DNA of 64,000 nucleotides, from assembly GCF_018413645.1 (NCBI RefSeq), contig NZ_JAHCDA010000001.1:1488001-1552000 (forward strand), read 5' to 3'. A program made the translations under genes and the position numbers. Shown here one piece after another: positions 10,535 to 19,838 of the stretch (positions within the stretch are counted from its first letter, which is position 1; every line of letters begins with the position of its first letter). The stretch comes from Roseococcus pinisoli. GTDB lineage: Bacteria; Pseudomonadota; Alphaproteobacteria; Acetobacterales; Acetobacteraceae. The notes under the pieces were generated by a model. The model was not told the DNA's origin and made no database searches. It was given only the letters and a program-made list of their open reading frames with translations.

Positions 10535-11548
10535 TCACCCCGCCTGGGGTGGCGCGGTCGAGCTGCGGATCCTGAAGCCCGGCTGCAGGACCACGTCGCG
10601 CACCGGCAGCGACGAATCGGCGATCCGCTCCAGCAGCAGCTCCGCGGCGTGGATGCCGAGCTCGCGCCGCGGCACCGAGACGGCCGTCAGCTGGATCTGG
10701 GGCAGGCCGGCGATGAAGGTGTCCTCGAACCCCACCACCGACATGTCGGCCGGCATGGCCAGGCCGCGTTCGGCCAGGGCCATCGTCACGCCCAGCGCCA
10801 TCAGGTCCGAGGTAGCGATGAGGGCGGTGGGCGGCGCCGGCAGGTCCAGCATCTGCAGCGTCGCGTCGCGGCTGCCCTCGATCGAGAGGTCGACGCCGGC
10901 CACCATGCCGGGCAGCGGCGGCGCGCCGCGCCCGGTGAGGTATTCGGTATAGGCGTTTTGCCGCGCCTCGCTCGGGCTCGAGGCCGCATGGGCGCGCAGC
11001 AGCCCGATCCGCCGGTGGCCGAGCGACCAGAGATGCTCCAGCGCCAGCCGCATCGCGACCGGATCGTCCATGCCGACGAAGGAAACCTCGCTGCCGCCGG
11101 GCCTGCGCCACAGCGCCACCAGCGGCACGCCGGCCGCCAAGGCCCGCGTCGTGGCCTTCGTCTCGGAGGAGTAGGAGAGCAGCACGATGCCGTCGACCAT
11201 GTGCCGCAGCAGGTGCGTGACGTGCCATTCCTGCAGCTCGGCCCGTGATTCCGTGTTGCAGATGATCGTCTGGTAGCCGAGCGGCGTGAGCACGCTGCTG
11301 ATGCCCAGCAGGATGTCCGCATAGAAGGGATTGGCGAGGTTGGAGACCACGATCCCGACCGTGCCGGTCTGGCCGGTCCTCAGCGCCCGGGCGATGGGCG
11401 AGATGTGATAGCCGAGCTCCTCCGCCGCCTGCCGCACGCGGGCCTTGGTTTCGGCGGTGACGATCGGCTTGTCGGCCAGCGCGTTCGAGACCGTGGCCTC
11501 GGAGACGCCGACGCGCTTCGCGACGTCGCGGATGGTGACGCGCGCCAT
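10535..11548 (-). CDS. LacI family transcriptional regulator
   Basis: A 337-residue repressor-type regulator. The N-terminal helix-turn-helix VTIRDVAKRVGVSEATVSNAL (residues 4-24) and the hinge region ending at RALRTGQTGTVGIVV are classic LacI/GalR; the rest is a periplasmic-binding-protein-like sensor (ANPFYADILLGI, VDGIVLLS, ALIATSDLMALGVTMAL). It is convergent with the dioxygenase-Bug operon, whose promoter carries an 18-bp CG-centred palindrome, so it probably represses that operon until its ligand appears. No matching palindrome was seen in its own upstream region, so there is no sign of autoregulation. Confidence 0.94.
   Translation of the reverse strand: MARVTIRDVAKRVGVSEATVSNALADKPIVTAETKARVRQAAEELGYHISPIARALRTGQTGTVGIVVSNLANPFYADILLGISSVLTPLGYQTIICNTESRAELQEWHVTHLLRHMVDGIVLLSYSSETKATTRALAAGVPLVALWRRPGGSEVSFVGMDDPVAMRLALEHLWSLGHRRIGLLRAHAASSPSEARQNAYTEYLTGRGAPPLPGMVAGVDLSIEGSRDATLQMLDLPAPPTALIATSDLMALGVTMALAERGLAMPADMSVVGFEDTFIAGLPQIQLTAVSVPRRELGIHAAELLLERIADSSLPVRDVVLQPGFRIRSSTAPPQAG
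10536..10551. terminator. Short hairpin at the convergent Bug/LacI gene ends
   Basis: CACCCC-GCCT-GGGGTG forms a 6-bp stem overlapping the last codons of the LacI gene, 17 bases after the Bug gene stop. It could terminate plus-strand transcripts. There is no T run. Confidence 0.35.
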
Positions 11549-11698
11549 GTCAGGCGGAGCCGCGGCAGGGGGAGGGGATTCGCACGCGCGGAGGTTAGCG
11601 GAGTGGGGCGAGCGCGGCGAATGCGATCAGGCTTGCCAGTCGCCGGCCTCGGCGCCTAGCTTGCCGGCATTCCGACACGAGCCACAGAGGAGGGCTGG

Positions 11699-11752
11699 AT
11701 GCACACCTACAACCAGCACCACCCCAGGGGTCCCGTTTCCGCCCTGCGATAG
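11699..11752 (+). CDS. Putative 17-residue leader peptide upstream of the ABC-F gene
   Basis: An ATG preceded by a very strong AGAGGAGGG ribosome site opens MHTYNQHHPRGPVSALR and stops at TAG. It is the main occupant of the 311-base stretch between the LacI gene and the ABC-F gene. Its last three codons (GCC CTG CGA) are exactly the 5' arm of a 9-bp hairpin, so its translation must affect that structure. The PRGP stretch recalls the Pro/Gly/Arg arrest motifs of SecM-like peptides. ABC-F genes are often controlled by such leaders. The role is inference; the frame, ribosome site and hairpin are seen directly. Confidence 0.5.
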   Translation: MHTYNQHHPRGPVSALR

Positions 11753-11813
11753 GTTTTTCTTTCGCAGGGCAGGCCGCCTGAAGCCGTCATGCTTCCGTTC
11801 CGGACTGCCCTTT
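11741..11813 (+). promoter_or_regulatory. Putative attenuator: two mutually exclusive hairpins
   Basis: Hairpin 1 pairs GCCCTGCGA (11741-11749) with TCGCAGGGC (11762-11770). Hairpin 2 pairs AGGGCAG (11766-11772) with CTGCCCT (11805-11811), followed by TTT, and holds a small inner hairpin (GAAGC/GCTTC at 11780-11784 and 11791-11795). The two share bases 11766-11770, so only one can form at a time. The leader peptide ends inside hairpin 1. This is the arrangement expected for ribosome-controlled attenuation of the ABC-F gene at 11860. The T run is short, so hairpin 2 might act on translation instead. Confidence 0.45.
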
Positions 11814-11859
11814 GTCGCATCCGCGTGCTCCTGCGCGTGTCCGCTCGGAATTCTTCATT

Positions 11860-13341
11860 ATGGCCCTCATTGCCCTGCGCGACCTCGGCGTCGCCACGCC
11901 GCGTCCGCTCTTCCAGAATCTCACCCTCAACATCGGTCCCGGCGACCGCCTCGGCCTCGTCGCGGCCAATGGCGCCGGTAAGTCCACCCTGCTGCGCTGC
12001 CTTGCCGGGCGGGCCGAGCCGGATGCGGGGAGCGTCGTGCTCTCCCGCGGCACACGGCTCGGCTTCGTCGAGCAGGACCTGCCGCCCGGCCTGCTCGGCC
12101 TGAGCCTGAGCGAGGCCCTGCGCCGTGCCCTGCCGCCCGCCGGGCGCGCGCAGGAGGAATGGCGCGTCGGCGCGGTGCTGGACGAGTTCGCCACGCCCGA
12201 GGAACTGCGGGAACGTCCCCTAGCGGCCCTCAGCGGCGGCTGGCAGCGGCTGGCCCTGCTGGCGCGCGCCTGGATCGCCGCGCCGGACGTGCTGCTGCTG
12301 GACGAACCCACCAACCACCTGGACCTTGAGAAGATCGCGCTGCTGGAAGGCTGGATCGCCGGCCCGGCTTCCCGCACCCCGATGGTGGTCGCCAGCCACG
12401 ACCGCGGCTTCCTCGACGCCTGCACCAACCGCACCCTGTTCCTCCGCCCCGGCACGAGCCGGCTCTACGCCCATCCCTACGGCGCGGCGCGCGGCCTGCT
12501 GGCGGAGGATGATGCGGCCGAGGAGCGGCGGCAGCTCCGGGACGCCAAGGAGATCCATCGCCTGCGTCGCAACGCAGGCGAGCTGCGCAATATCGGTGTG
12601 AACAGCGGCAGCGACCTTCTGCAGAAGAAGTCCATGCAGCTGCGCGACCGCGCCGACCGGCTGGAGGCCACGCTGCGTCCGCTCCATGCGGAAAGGCCCG
12701 GAAGCATCCGCCTCGCCAGCCGGGGCACCCATGCGAAGGTGCTGGTTGCGATCCGCGACCTGGTGGTGGCCACGCCGGAGGGGCAGCCCCTCTTCCGGAT
12801 CGCGCGGCTGGATATCCGCCAGGGCGACCGGCTCGTGCTGCTGGGCCGGAACGGTGCCGGCAAGTCGCAGTTCATCCAGCTTCTGCGCCGCGCGACGGCC
12901 GAGCCTGTGGCAGGGGTGCAGGTCAGCCCCAGCCTGATCCTCGGCCATGCGGCCCAGGGCATGGCGCATCTGCCGGAGGGCCGGACGCCGCACGAGGTCA
13001 TCGCGGCGCATGCGGGCATCGGCGATGGCCGCGCCATCGCCCTGCTAGCCGGCGCCGGCATCGACGCCGAGGCGCAGCGGCGCCCCATCGCCCGGCTCTC
13101 GCCGGGGCAGAAGGCGCGGCTCGGTCTGCTGGTCCTGCGCCTGGCGGCGCCGAATTTCTATCTGCTGGACGAGCCCACCAACCACGTCGACATCCCGGGC
13201 CAGGAGCAGCTGGAGGAGGAACTGCTGGCGCAGGGCGCCACCTGCGTCCTGGTCTCGCACGACCGCCGCTTCGTCGAGGCCGTGGGGACGCGCTTCCTGC
13301 TAATCGAGGACGGCCGCGTGCGGGAGAAGGAAGGCGGCTAA
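11860..13341 (+). CDS. ABC-F family ATPase
   Basis: A 493-residue protein with two ABC ATPase domains and no membrane part, the mark of ABC-F proteins that bind the ribosome. Domain 1 has Walker [12 protein letters not shown] (as AANGAGKST near residue 43), signature [15 protein letters not shown] and Walker [15 protein letters not shown]. Domain 2 has Walker [11 protein letters not shown] near 330, a degenerate signature [12 protein letters not shown] and [13 protein letters not shown] charged linker of about 80 residues ([21 protein letters not shown]) separates them. The subclass is not clear; it is more divergent than the YbiT-like protein at 52698. The chosen ATG drops 16 non-family residues. 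Upstream is the leader/attenuator. It converges on priA with a 4-base overlap. Confidence 0.9.
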   Translation: MALIALRDLGVATPRPLFQNLTLNIGPGDRLGLVAANGAGKSTLLRCLAGRAEPDAGSVVLSRGTRLGFVEQDLPPGLLGLSLSEALRRALPPAGRAQEEWRVGAVLDEFATPEELRERPLAALSGGWQRLALLARAWIAAPDVLLLDEPTNHLDLEKIALLEGWIAGPASRTPMVVASHDRGFLDACTNRTLFLRPGTSRLYAHPYGAARGLLAEDDAAEERRQLRDAKEIHRLRRNAGELRNIGVNSGSDLLQKKSMQLRDRADRLEATLRPLHAERPGSIRLASRGTHAKVLVAIRDLVVATPEGQPLFRIARLDIRQGDRLVLLGRNGAGKSQFIQLLRRATAEPVAGVQVSPSLILGHAAQGMAHLPEGRTPHEVIAAHAGIGDGRAIALLAGAGIDAEAQRRPIARLSPGQKARLGLLVLRLAAPNFYLLDEPTNHVDIPGQEQLEEELLAQGATCVLVSHDRRFVEAVGTRFLLIEDGRVREKEGG

Positions 13342-15527
13342 ACGAAGCCCACAGGGTCCACGTCCACCTGCACGCGGACCTCGCGCCGGATCTGCGCGCG
13401 GGCGAGCCAATCCGCCAGGATGGGCTGCACCCGGATGCCGCGCTCGGCCTTGAGCAGCAGGCGGTGGCGATGCCGCCCGCGCAGCAGGGCCAGGGGCGCC
13501 GGGGCGGGGCCGAGCACCTGGATTCCCGCCCCCGTGGGCGCCGCGAGGCCGAGGTCGCGCGCCGCCCGCTCGGCCGCGCGCGCATCCTCGCTGCTGACGA
13601 TCAGCGCGGCGAGGCGACCGAAGGGCGGCCAGTGGCCGGGCGCGCGCTGCGCCGCTTCGGCCTTGAGGAAGCCCGGCATGTCGTCGGCGACGAGGGCCAT
13701 CATCACCGGATGCTCGGGCGAGAAGGTCTGCAGCAGCACCTTTCCAGGCGTGGAGCCCTCGCGCCCGGCGCGGCCGGCCACCTGGTGCAGCAGCTGCATG
13801 GTCCGCTCGCCGGCGCGCAGATCCCCGCCGGCGAGGCCGAGATCGGCATCCACCACGCCCACCAGCGTCAGATGCGGGAAATGCCAGCCCTTGGCGACGA
13901 TCTGCGTGCCGATGATGAGGTCGACCTCGCGGTCCTCGATCCTGCGCGCGGCCTCGGCGGCGGCGGCCGGGCCTGGGATGGTGTCGCTGGCCATAACGAG
14001 GCGCCGCGCCTCCGGGAAGAGCTCGGAGATCTCCTCCTGGATGCGCTCCACGCCGGGGCCGATGGGCACCAGCGAATGCTCGGTGCCGCATTCCACGCAG
14101 GCCAGCGGCGTGGGCTCCGTATGGCCGCAATGGTGGCATTGCAGCCGGCGCTGGGCGCGGTGCTCCACCAGCCAGGCCGTGCAGTTGGGGCATTGCAGGC
14201 GATGGCCGCAGGTCCGGCAGAGGGTGAGCGGCGCATAGCCTCGGCGGTTCAGGAACAGCATCGCCTGCTCGCCGCGCGCCAGCGTCTCGGTGATGGCCTG
14301 GATCAGCAGCGGCGCGAGGAAGCGGCCGCGCTCGGGCGGGTACTGGCGCAGGTCCAGCGCCTCGACCGTCGGCAGGGCGGCGCCGTGGTGGCGGTTGGGC
14401 AGCGTGACATGGGCGTAGCGCCCCGCCTGCGCATTGGTGACCGTTTCCAGGCTCGGCGTGGCGCTGACCAGCACGCAGGTGGCGGCTTCGAGGCGGGCGC
14501 GGACCACGGCCATGTCGCGCGCGTGGTAGATGACGCCGTCCTCCTGCTTGAAGGCGGTCTCGTGCTCCTCGTCCACGATGATGAGGCCGAGGTCGGGGAA
14601 GGGCAGGAACAGCGCCGAGCGCGCGCCCACCAGCACCGGCGCGTCGCCCTCCGCCACCGCGCGCCAGGTGACGCGGCGGGTGCGGGACGACAGTTCCGAA
14701 TGCCAAAGCGCCGGCGGCGCGCCGAAGCGCCGCTCGAAGCGGGACAGCCATTGGGTGGAAAGCGCGATCTCCGGCAGCAGCACCAGCGCCTGCCGGCCCT
14801 CGCGCAGGCATTGGGCGACGGCGTCGAGATAGACCTCCGTCTTGCCCGAACCGGTCACGCCCTCCAGCAGGGTGACGCCGAAGCGGCGGGTGATCACCGC
14901 CTCGCGCAGCGCATTGGCCGCGATCTGCTGCTCGTCGCGCAGGTCGGGCGGCGCGAAATCGGGGATGGGGCGCGGGAAGGCGGCGGCGCGGGGCATCAGC
15001 GCCGGCTCGATCAGGCCGACGGAGGCCATGCCGCGCACCACGCCCATCGAGACGCCGGCCGCGCGCGCGATCTCCGTACCCGGCAGGATATGGCCGCCCA
15101 GGGCCTCCAGCGCCTTGCCGCGATCCGGGGTGATGCGCGCCTCGGCGCCCTCCACCCGGCGCCAGCCCGAGGCCGCGGCCGGCTCCTCCAGTGCCGAGGG
15201 GGAGGACATGGCCATGCGCAGCACGGCGCCGGGCGGCGAGAGCGTATAGGCGGCCACCCAGTCCACCAGCCGCCGCAGATTGGCGTGCATGGCTGGCGCG
15301 GGCTTCACCGCGATCACCTCGCGCAGGCGCGACTCGGCGATGGGCTCGGGATTCTCCTCGTCGTCCCAGACGACGCCGAGCGAGACCCGCCCGCCCAGCG
15401 GCACTTCCACGAAGCTGCCCGGCCCCGCCGCCAGCTCCAGCGGCAGGCGGTAGTCGTAGGCGCCTTCGAGCGGCAAGGGGAGCAGGACACGGATGCGCCG
15501 CCCGGCCTTTCGGTTTGGTGTCGCCAT
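13338..15527 (-). CDS. priA: Primosomal replication restart helicase PriA
   Basis: A 729-residue PriA, which binds stalled forks and reloads DnaB. The 3' DNA-binding domain is N-terminal ([28 protein letters not shown]). The helicase has Walker [13 protein letters not shown] near residue 225, the DEEH box [11 protein letters not shown] near 318 and ATPSLETV. The zinc region near 430-475 has the paired Cys clusters [19 protein letters not shown] and CVECG. The C-terminal [22 protein letters not shown] and VAGRAGR motifs are intact. The ATG at 15527 is divergent from the aldolase gene at 15609. Confidence 0.96.
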   Translation of the reverse strand: MATPNRKAGRRIRVLLPLPLEGAYDYRLPLELAAGPGSFVEVPLGGRVSLGVVWDDEENPEPIAESRLREVIAVKPAPAMHANLRRLVDWVAAYTLSPPGAVLRMAMSSPSALEEPAAASGWRRVEGAEARITPDRGKALEALGGHILPGTEIARAAGVSMGVVRGMASVGLIEPALMPRAAAFPRPIPDFAPPDLRDEQQIAANALREAVITRRFGVTLLEGVTGSGKTEVYLDAVAQCLREGRQALVLLPEIALSTQWLSRFERRFGAPPALWHSELSSRTRRVTWRAVAEGDAPVLVGARSALFLPFPDLGLIIVDEEHETAFKQEDGVIYHARDMAVVRARLEAATCVLVSATPSLETVTNAQAGRYAHVTLPNRHHGAALPTVEALDLRQYPPERGRFLAPLLIQAITETLARGEQAMLFLNRRGYAPLTLCRTCGHRLQCPNCTAWLVEHRAQRRLQCHHCGHTEPTPLACVECGTEHSLVPIGPGVERIQEEISELFPEARRLVMASDTIPGPAAAAEAARRIEDREVDLIIGTQIVAKGWHFPHLTLVGVVDADLGLAGGDLRAGERTMQLLHQVAGRAGREGSTPGKVLLQTFSPEHPVMMALVADDMPGFLKAEAAQRAPGHWPPFGRLAALIVSSEDARAAERAARDLGLAAPTGAGIQVLGPAPAPLALLRGRHRHRLLLKAERGIRVQPILADWLARAQIRREVRVQVDVDPVGFV

Positions 15528-15608
15528 GGGCTATCCACTTCGCGACGCAGCCGGCCCGGGTCAATCCCGCCCGCCCGGAATCGCCCTCCTTTGAAGGATG
15601 ATGCCCCC

Positions 15609-16262
15609 GTGAAGTTCTTCGTGGACACCGCCGACGTCACCGAGCTCCGTGCCCTCGCCGGCACCGGCCTGATGGACGGCGTGACGACCAATCCCAGCCT
15701 GATCGCCAAGTCCGGCCGGAAGATGAGCGAGGTGATCGCGGAGATCTGCTCCATCACCGACGGCCCCGTCTCCGCCGAGGTCACGGCCACCGACCACGAG
15801 ACCATGCTGAAGGAAGGCCGCTACCTGCGCGCTATCGCCGAGAACGTCGCTGTGAAGGTGCCGCTGACCGAGGCCGGCCTGCGGACCTGCAAGGTGCTGA
15901 GCGACGAGGGCACCCTGGTCAACGTCACGCTGTGCTTCTCGGCCAACCAGGCGCTGCTGGCCGCCAAGGCGGGCGCGGCCTTCATCTCGCCCTTCGTCGG
16001 CCGGCTGGACGATATCGGCTATGACGGCATGGATCTGATCGCCGACGTCGTGCAGATCTACGGCAATTACGACTTCCGGACCGAGGTGCTGGTCGCCTCC
16101 ATCCGGCACCCCGTCCATGTGCTGCAGGCCGCCAAGCTGGGCGCGCATGTCGGCACCATGCCGCCGGGCGTGATCAAGGCGCTCATCAAGCACCCGCTGA
16201 CGGATAAGGGCCTCGAGGCCTTCCTCGCCGACTGGGCGAAGACGGGGCAGAGCATTCTCTGA
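15609..16262 (+). CDS. fsa: Fructose-6-phosphate aldolase / small transaldolase
   Basis: A 217-residue transaldolase-fold protein, the length of FSA/TalC enzymes (class I aldolases that make a Schiff base). It opens [16 protein letters not shown], has the family's [13 protein letters not shown], the Schiff-base Lys in NVAVKVPLT near residue 83, and [14 protein letters not shown]. Whether it works as an aldolase or a transaldolase cannot be decided by eye. The start is a GTG at 15609 with a GAAGGA ribosome site; no in-frame ATG precedes it. It may complement the pentose phosphate role of tkt elsewhere in the window. A repeated intergenic element begins directly at its stop codon. Confidence 0.93.
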   Translation: MKFFVDTADVTELRALAGTGLMDGVTTNPSLIAKSGRKMSEVIAEICSITDGPVSAEVTATDHETMLKEGRYLRAIAENVAVKVPLTEAGLRTCKVLSDEGTLVNVTLCFSANQALLAAKAGAAFISPFVGRLDDIGYDGMDLIADVVQIYGNYDFRTEVLVASIRHPVHVLQAAKLGAHVGTMPPGVIKALIKHPLTDKGLEAFLADWAKTGQSIL

Positions 16263-16369
16263 TGCCCTCAGGCGCCGGGCGGCCGCTCCGCGGCCTTGGC
16301 TTCGCCGCGCTGCGGTGGTGCCAGGCCGCGGAGGCCGTCCGGCGGCGCCGGCCGCAGTCGCGGCCGGAT
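16263..16369. repeat. Intergenic structured repeat, copy A
   Basis: A 107-base element between fsa and the DUF484 gene matches 36020-36125 along most of its length, sharing TGCCCTC, GGCGCCGGGCG, TTGGCTTCGCCGCG and GGCGGCGCCGGCCGC. It has two hairpins: GGCCGC/GCGGCC with loop TCC (16281-16286, 16290-16295) and CCGGCCGC/GCGGCCGG with loop AGTC (16348-16355, 16360-16367). The first stem differs from copy B at three pairs, all compensated, so the structure rather than the sequence is kept. It may be a REP-like element. Confidence 0.75.
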
Positions 16370-16386
16370 TTCCGGAGGGAGCGGCG

Positions 16387-16947
16387 ATGATCCTGTTCAA
16401 TCGCGATGGGGGTACCGAGAAGGACGAGGCCGCCGCCGTGGAGGCCTTCCTCCTGGACAATCCAGGCTTCCTCGCCGCGCGGCCGCAGCTCTACGCCGTG
16501 CTCACCCCGCCCCGGCGTGTCCATGGCGAGGTGCTGGCCGACCATATGACCGCGATGGTCGAGGCCGGGCGCGAGGTCTGGCGCGACCTTCTCCAGGCGG
16601 GCCGCACGCGGAAGAACTTTTCCGGCAAGGTGGCCGAGGCGGTGCTGGCGCTGATCGCCGCAGCCGATCCCTTCGATTGCGTGCGCGACGAATGGCCGGC
16701 CCGGCTCGGCGTCGAATCCTGCCGGCTGATCGCCGCCGTCCCCGGCAACGCCGCCATGGCGCGGGACGTGACCTCGGCCGACCCGGCCCTGCATGGCGAG
16801 GCCGCGCCGCTGGTCCGCCGCGAGGCTCTGCTGCGGGCCGGCGAGCACACGCTGGTGCTGGGCGCCCGCGACGCCGCGGACCTGCCCCATGAGCCGGAAG
16901 CCCTGGCCTTCCTGGCCCGCGCCCTGGCCGCCACGCTGGCGCGATGA
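16387..16947 (+). CDS. DUF484 family protein
   Basis: A 186-residue DUF484 protein, a GAF-like domain family almost always encoded just before xerC in proteobacteria. The opening VEAFLLDNPGFLAARPQLYAVL matches the family's ...FL..NP.FL...P.LL pattern, followed by a helical stretch (VLADHMTAMVEAGREVWRDLL) and a GAF-like C-terminal part ending FLARALAATLAR. The ATG follows a GGAGGGAGCGGCG ribosome site. Its last bases form an ATGA overlap with xerC, implying translational coupling. The biochemical role of the family is not known. Confidence 0.88.
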   Translation: MILFNRDGGTEKDEAAAVEAFLLDNPGFLAARPQLYAVLTPPRRVHGEVLADHMTAMVEAGREVWRDLLQAGRTRKNFSGKVAEAVLALIAAADPFDCVRDEWPARLGVESCRLIAAVPGNAAMARDVTSADPALHGEAAPLVRREALLRAGEHTLVLGARDAADLPHEPEALAFLARALAATLAR

Positions 16948-17876
16948 CCGGGCTCGAGGCCCGCGAACGCTTCCTCGCCTGGCTCGCCACCGAGCGCCGG
17001 GCGAGCCGGCATACCATCGAGGCCTATGGCCACGACGTGGCGGCCTTCCTGGGCTTCCTGACCGTGCATCTGGGGGCGGAACCGGACCTCGCCGCCATCG
17101 CGGCGCTGCGCCCGGCGGATCTGCGCGGCTTCCTCGCCCTGCGCGCGAAGGAGGGGGCGAACAACGCCACCCGCGCGCGCCAGCTCGCGGCCATCCGCAG
17201 CTTCCTGCGATTTCTCGCGCGGCGTCACGGCATCGCGCCGCTGGCCATCGCCGGCATGCGCGGGCCCAAGCGCGTCCAACCCGTGCCGCGCGCCCTGAGC
17301 AAGGCCGATGCCCGCGCGGTGGGCGCCGAGATCGGCATGGCCCACCAGTCCGACCGCGCCGAGCGGCCGGAATTCCAGTCCGCGCGCGACACGGCGCTCT
17401 TCACGCTGCTCTATGGCTGCGGGCTGCGCATCAGCGAGGCGCTGGGCCTCTCGATCGGCGAGGCGCCCCTGCCGGGCAGCGAGGCGGCGCTGCGCATCAC
17501 CGGCAAGGGCGGCAAGCAGCGCGTGGTGCCGGTGCTGCCCGTGGTGCGGCAGGCGATCGCCGACTGGCTGCGCCATCGCGGCGGCGCCGGGCCGGAGGAG
17601 CCGCTCTTCCTCGGCGCGCGCGGCAAGCGGCTGGATCCGGCGGTGGCCCAGAAATCGATGCGCGACTACCGGCGCCTGGCCGGCCTGCCGGAGCATGCGA
17701 CGCCGCATGCGCTACGCCATTCCTTCGCCACGCATCTGCTGGCCGGGGGCGCGGATCTGCGCGCCATCCAGGAGCTGCTGGGCCATTCAAGCCTCTCCAC
17801 CACGCAGCGCTACACCGCGGTGGACGCCGAGGGGCTGCTCGCCACCTGGCGCCTGGCCCATCCGCGCTCAGACTAG
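16944..17876 (+). CDS. xerC: Tyrosine recombinase XerC
   Basis: A 310-residue tyrosine recombinase that resolves chromosome dimers at dif with XerD. The N-terminal SAM-like core-binding domain has RRASRHTIEAYGHDVAAFL. All catalytic residues are seen: Arg in YGCGLRISEALGL, Lys in ITGKGGKQRVVPV, HxxR in HALRHSFATHLL, His in LLGHSSLSTTQ and the nucleophilic Tyr in QRYTAVD. Position after DUF484 identifies it as XerC rather than XerD. The overlap with DUF484 fixes the start. Confidence 0.95.
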   Translation: MTGLEARERFLAWLATERRASRHTIEAYGHDVAAFLGFLTVHLGAEPDLAAIAALRPADLRGFLALRAKEGANNATRARQLAAIRSFLRFLARRHGIAPLAIAGMRGPKRVQPVPRALSKADARAVGAEIGMAHQSDRAERPEFQSARDTALFTLLYGCGLRISEALGLSIGEAPLPGSEAALRITGKGGKQRVVPVLPVVRQAIADWLRHRGGAGPEEPLFLGARGKRLDPAVAQKSMRDYRRLAGLPEHATPHALRHSFATHLLAGGADLRAIQELLGHSSLSTTQRYTAVDAEGLLATWRLAHPRSD

Positions 17877-17878
17877 CC

Positions 17879-18352
17879 TCAACCGCGCCGCGCGGCCTCG
17901 ATCGCGGCGACGTCGATCTTCTTCATCCCCATCATCGCCTCGAAGGCGCGCCTGGCCTCCTCGCCGCCGGCGGCCATCGCCTCGGTCAGCACGCGGGGCG
18001 TGATCTGCCAGGAGAGGCCCCATTTGTCCTTGCACCAGCCGCAGGCGCTTTCCTGGCCCCCATTGCCGACGATGGCGTTCCAGTAGCGGTCGGTCTCGGC
18101 CTGGTCGTCGGTGGCGATCTGGAACGAGAAAGCTTCGGTCTGCCGGAAGGCGGGCCCGCCGTTGAGGCCGAGGCACGAGACGCCGGCCACCGTGAATTCG
18201 ACGGTCAGCACGTCGCCCTTCTTGCCGGAGGGATAGTCGCTGGGGGCGCGGTGGACGGCGCCCACCGCGCTATCGGGAAAGGTCTCGGCATAGAAGCGGG
18301 CGGCAGCCTCGGCGTCCTTGTCGTACCAGAGGCAGATCGTGTTCTTGGCCAC
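17879..18352 (-). CDS. VOC family protein (PhnB-like)
   Basis: A 157-residue protein of the vicinal-oxygen-chelate/PhnB fold (3-demethylubiquinone-9 3-methyltransferase-like domain). It reads NTICLWYDKDAEAAARFYAETFPDS, then LGLNGGPAFRQTEAFSFQIATDDQAETDRYWNAI and CGWCKDKWGLSWQI, which are family landmarks. The start is a GTG at 18352 with an AAAGGAAACGCC ribosome site; the longer open frame upstream adds 12 non-family residues. The function of these small proteins is generally unassigned. It converges with xerC, with 2 bases between the stops. Confidence 0.85.
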   Translation of the reverse strand: MAKNTICLWYDKDAEAAARFYAETFPDSAVGAVHRAPSDYPSGKKGDVLTVEFTVAGVSCLGLNGGPAFRQTEAFSFQIATDDQAETDRYWNAIVGNGGQESACGWCKDKWGLSWQITPRVLTEAMAAGGEEARRAFEAMMGMKKIDVAAIEAARRG

Positions 18353-18415
18353 GGCGTTTCCTTTCGTTGAAGGGTGCTTCGGCCTCAACCGCTGGCTTCC
18401 GGGTCGGTTGTCCCG

Positions 18416-19327
18416 TTACGAGGACGCCTCTCCAATTCCCGACAGCTCGCCGATCATCCGCCCCAGCGCCACCAGGTCTTCCTTCGCCGCGCCCTGGTTG
18501 CAGACGAGTTCCAGCAGCGGCGCGGCCATGGCCGTCGCAGGCGCGAAGATGCCGTGGTCGCGGACGGCCTGGGTGGCCAGGCGCATGTCCTTGCGCATGA
18601 GCTCGGCGCGGAAGCCGGGGGTGAACTTGCCCTCCAGCAGGCGCTTGGCGTGGTTGCGCAGGACGAAGCTGTCCGCCGAGCCGCCGCTGAGCGCGCCGCG
18701 CATCGTCTCGGGGTCCAGCCCCGCTTTCTTGCCGAGCGCCATCGCCTCGCTGACTGCGACGAGCGTGGCGCAGATGATCAGCTGGTTGGCCGACTTGCAC
18801 ACCTGGCCCGAGCCGGCCGGGCCGAGATGGGTGATGGTGCGGCCGACGGCGCCGAAATAGGCCTGGGCCGCGTCGAAGGCACCGCGGTCGCCGCCCACCA
18901 TGCAGGTGAGGGTTCCGTCGATGGCGCCCTGCGGCCCACCGGAGACCGGGCTGTCCAGCAGATGCGCGCCCCGCTCCGCCAGCAGCCGCGCGGCGAAGCG
19001 GGCCGTCTCCTGCGCGGAGATGGTGGAGAAGTCGATGACGACCGCGCCTTTGCCCACACCCTCGGCGATGCCGCCCGGGCCGAAGATCGCGGCCTCGACG
19101 TCAGGGGTGTCGGGCACGCAGAGGCCGATGATGGCGCTGCCCTTCGCGGCCTCCGCCCCGCTCGCGCACCAGGCGGCGCCGGCGGCTTCCAGCTCGGCCG
19201 CCTTGCCGCGGCTGCGGGAATGGATCGCGAGCTCGAAGCCGGCACGGCGCAGGTTGGCGGCCATGGCGGCCCCCATGACGCCGAGGCCGACGAAGGCGAC
19301 GCGGGCGGGTGGGTTGATGGCGGACAT
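18416..19327 (-). CDS. NAD(P)-dependent beta-hydroxyacid dehydrogenase family protein
   Basis: A 303-residue member of the 3-hydroxyisobutyrate / tartronate semialdehyde / glyoxylate reductase family. It shows the dinucleotide-binding loop VAFVGLGVMGAAMAANLRRAG, the substrate site DSPVSGGPQGAIDGTLTCMVGG near residue 125 and the catalytic Lys region GSGQVCKSANQLIICA near 170. The ATG at 19327 has a GAGGGAACACGCC ribosome site. The substrate is unknown. Downstream on the same strand is the VOC gene, 63 bases away. Confidence 0.92.
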   Translation of the reverse strand: MSAINPPARVAFVGLGVMGAAMAANLRRAGFELAIHSRSRGKAAELEAAGAAWCASGAEAAKGSAIIGLCVPDTPDVEAAIFGPGGIAEGVGKGAVVIDFSTISAQETARFAARLLAERGAHLLDSPVSGGPQGAIDGTLTCMVGGDRGAFDAAQAYFGAVGRTITHLGPAGSGQVCKSANQLIICATLVAVSEAMALGKKAGLDPETMRGALSGGSADSFVLRNHAKRLLEGKFTPGFRAELMRKDMRLATQAVRDHGIFAPATAMAAPLLELVCNQGAAKEDLVALGRMIGELSGIGEASS

Positions 19328-19397
19328 GGCGTGTTCCCTCGATTTCGGCGGCAGCATAGCGGGCGAGAACCCGCCGCCTAGAGAGCGGCGGGCAGGC

Positions 19398-19838
19398 TCA
19401 GTGGGGGCCGTCGTCGGTTTCGGGCGGCGCGTGGCGGTCGATCCAGGAGGAGACGAAGCGAAGCACCGAATGCGAGAAGAAGACGGCGGCGGCGAGCGCC
19501 AGCGCGAGGCGCGGATGCTGGGCGCCCGCTGCCGCGCCGATGGCCGCGACCGCCCAGAAGGTCGCGGCGGTGGAGAGGCCGCGCACCCCCGTGTCCCGAT
19601 GCAGGATCACGCCGGCGCCCAGGAAGCCCACGCCGGTCACCAGCGCGCCCAGCCCTGCCGAGAGGTTGTTGCCGCCCACCTCGATCATCAGCTGCATGTA
19701 GCCGGCCGAGGCCACCGCCACGATGGCGCAGGAGCGCAGCCCGCCCGGGTGGCGGCGCCATTCGCGCTCGGCGCCGATGATGGCGCCCAGGACGAAGGCG
19801 AGGAGGATGTCCAGGATTTCCGAGGTGATGCTGGGCAT
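19398..19838 (-). CDS. MgtC/SapB family membrane protein
   Basis: A 146-residue membrane protein with the MgtC signature: ILLAFVLGAIIGAEREWRRHPGGLRS near the N terminus, then ALVTGVGFLGAGVILH and VRGLSTAATFWAVAAIGAAAG. About four membrane segments are expected. It lacks the long C-terminal cytoplasmic domain of Salmonella MgtC, as is common for SapB-like members. Family members affect Mg2+ or membrane-energy homeostasis; the role here is unknown. It is divergent from the EAL gene, with a 125-base spacer. Confidence 0.88.
   Translation of the reverse strand: MPSITSEILDILLAFVLGAIIGAEREWRRHPGGLRSCAIVAVASAGYMQLMIEVGGNNLSAGLGALVTGVGFLGAGVILHRDTGVRGLSTAATFWAVAAIGAAAGAQHPRLALALAAAVFFSHSVLRFVSSWIDRHAPPETDDGPH

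Noticed and set aside
11699-11752. Histidine-operon type leader peptide
   Set aside because: Only three His codons and no histidine gene downstream; the Pro/Gly-rich end and ABC-F neighbour suit an arrest-type leader better.
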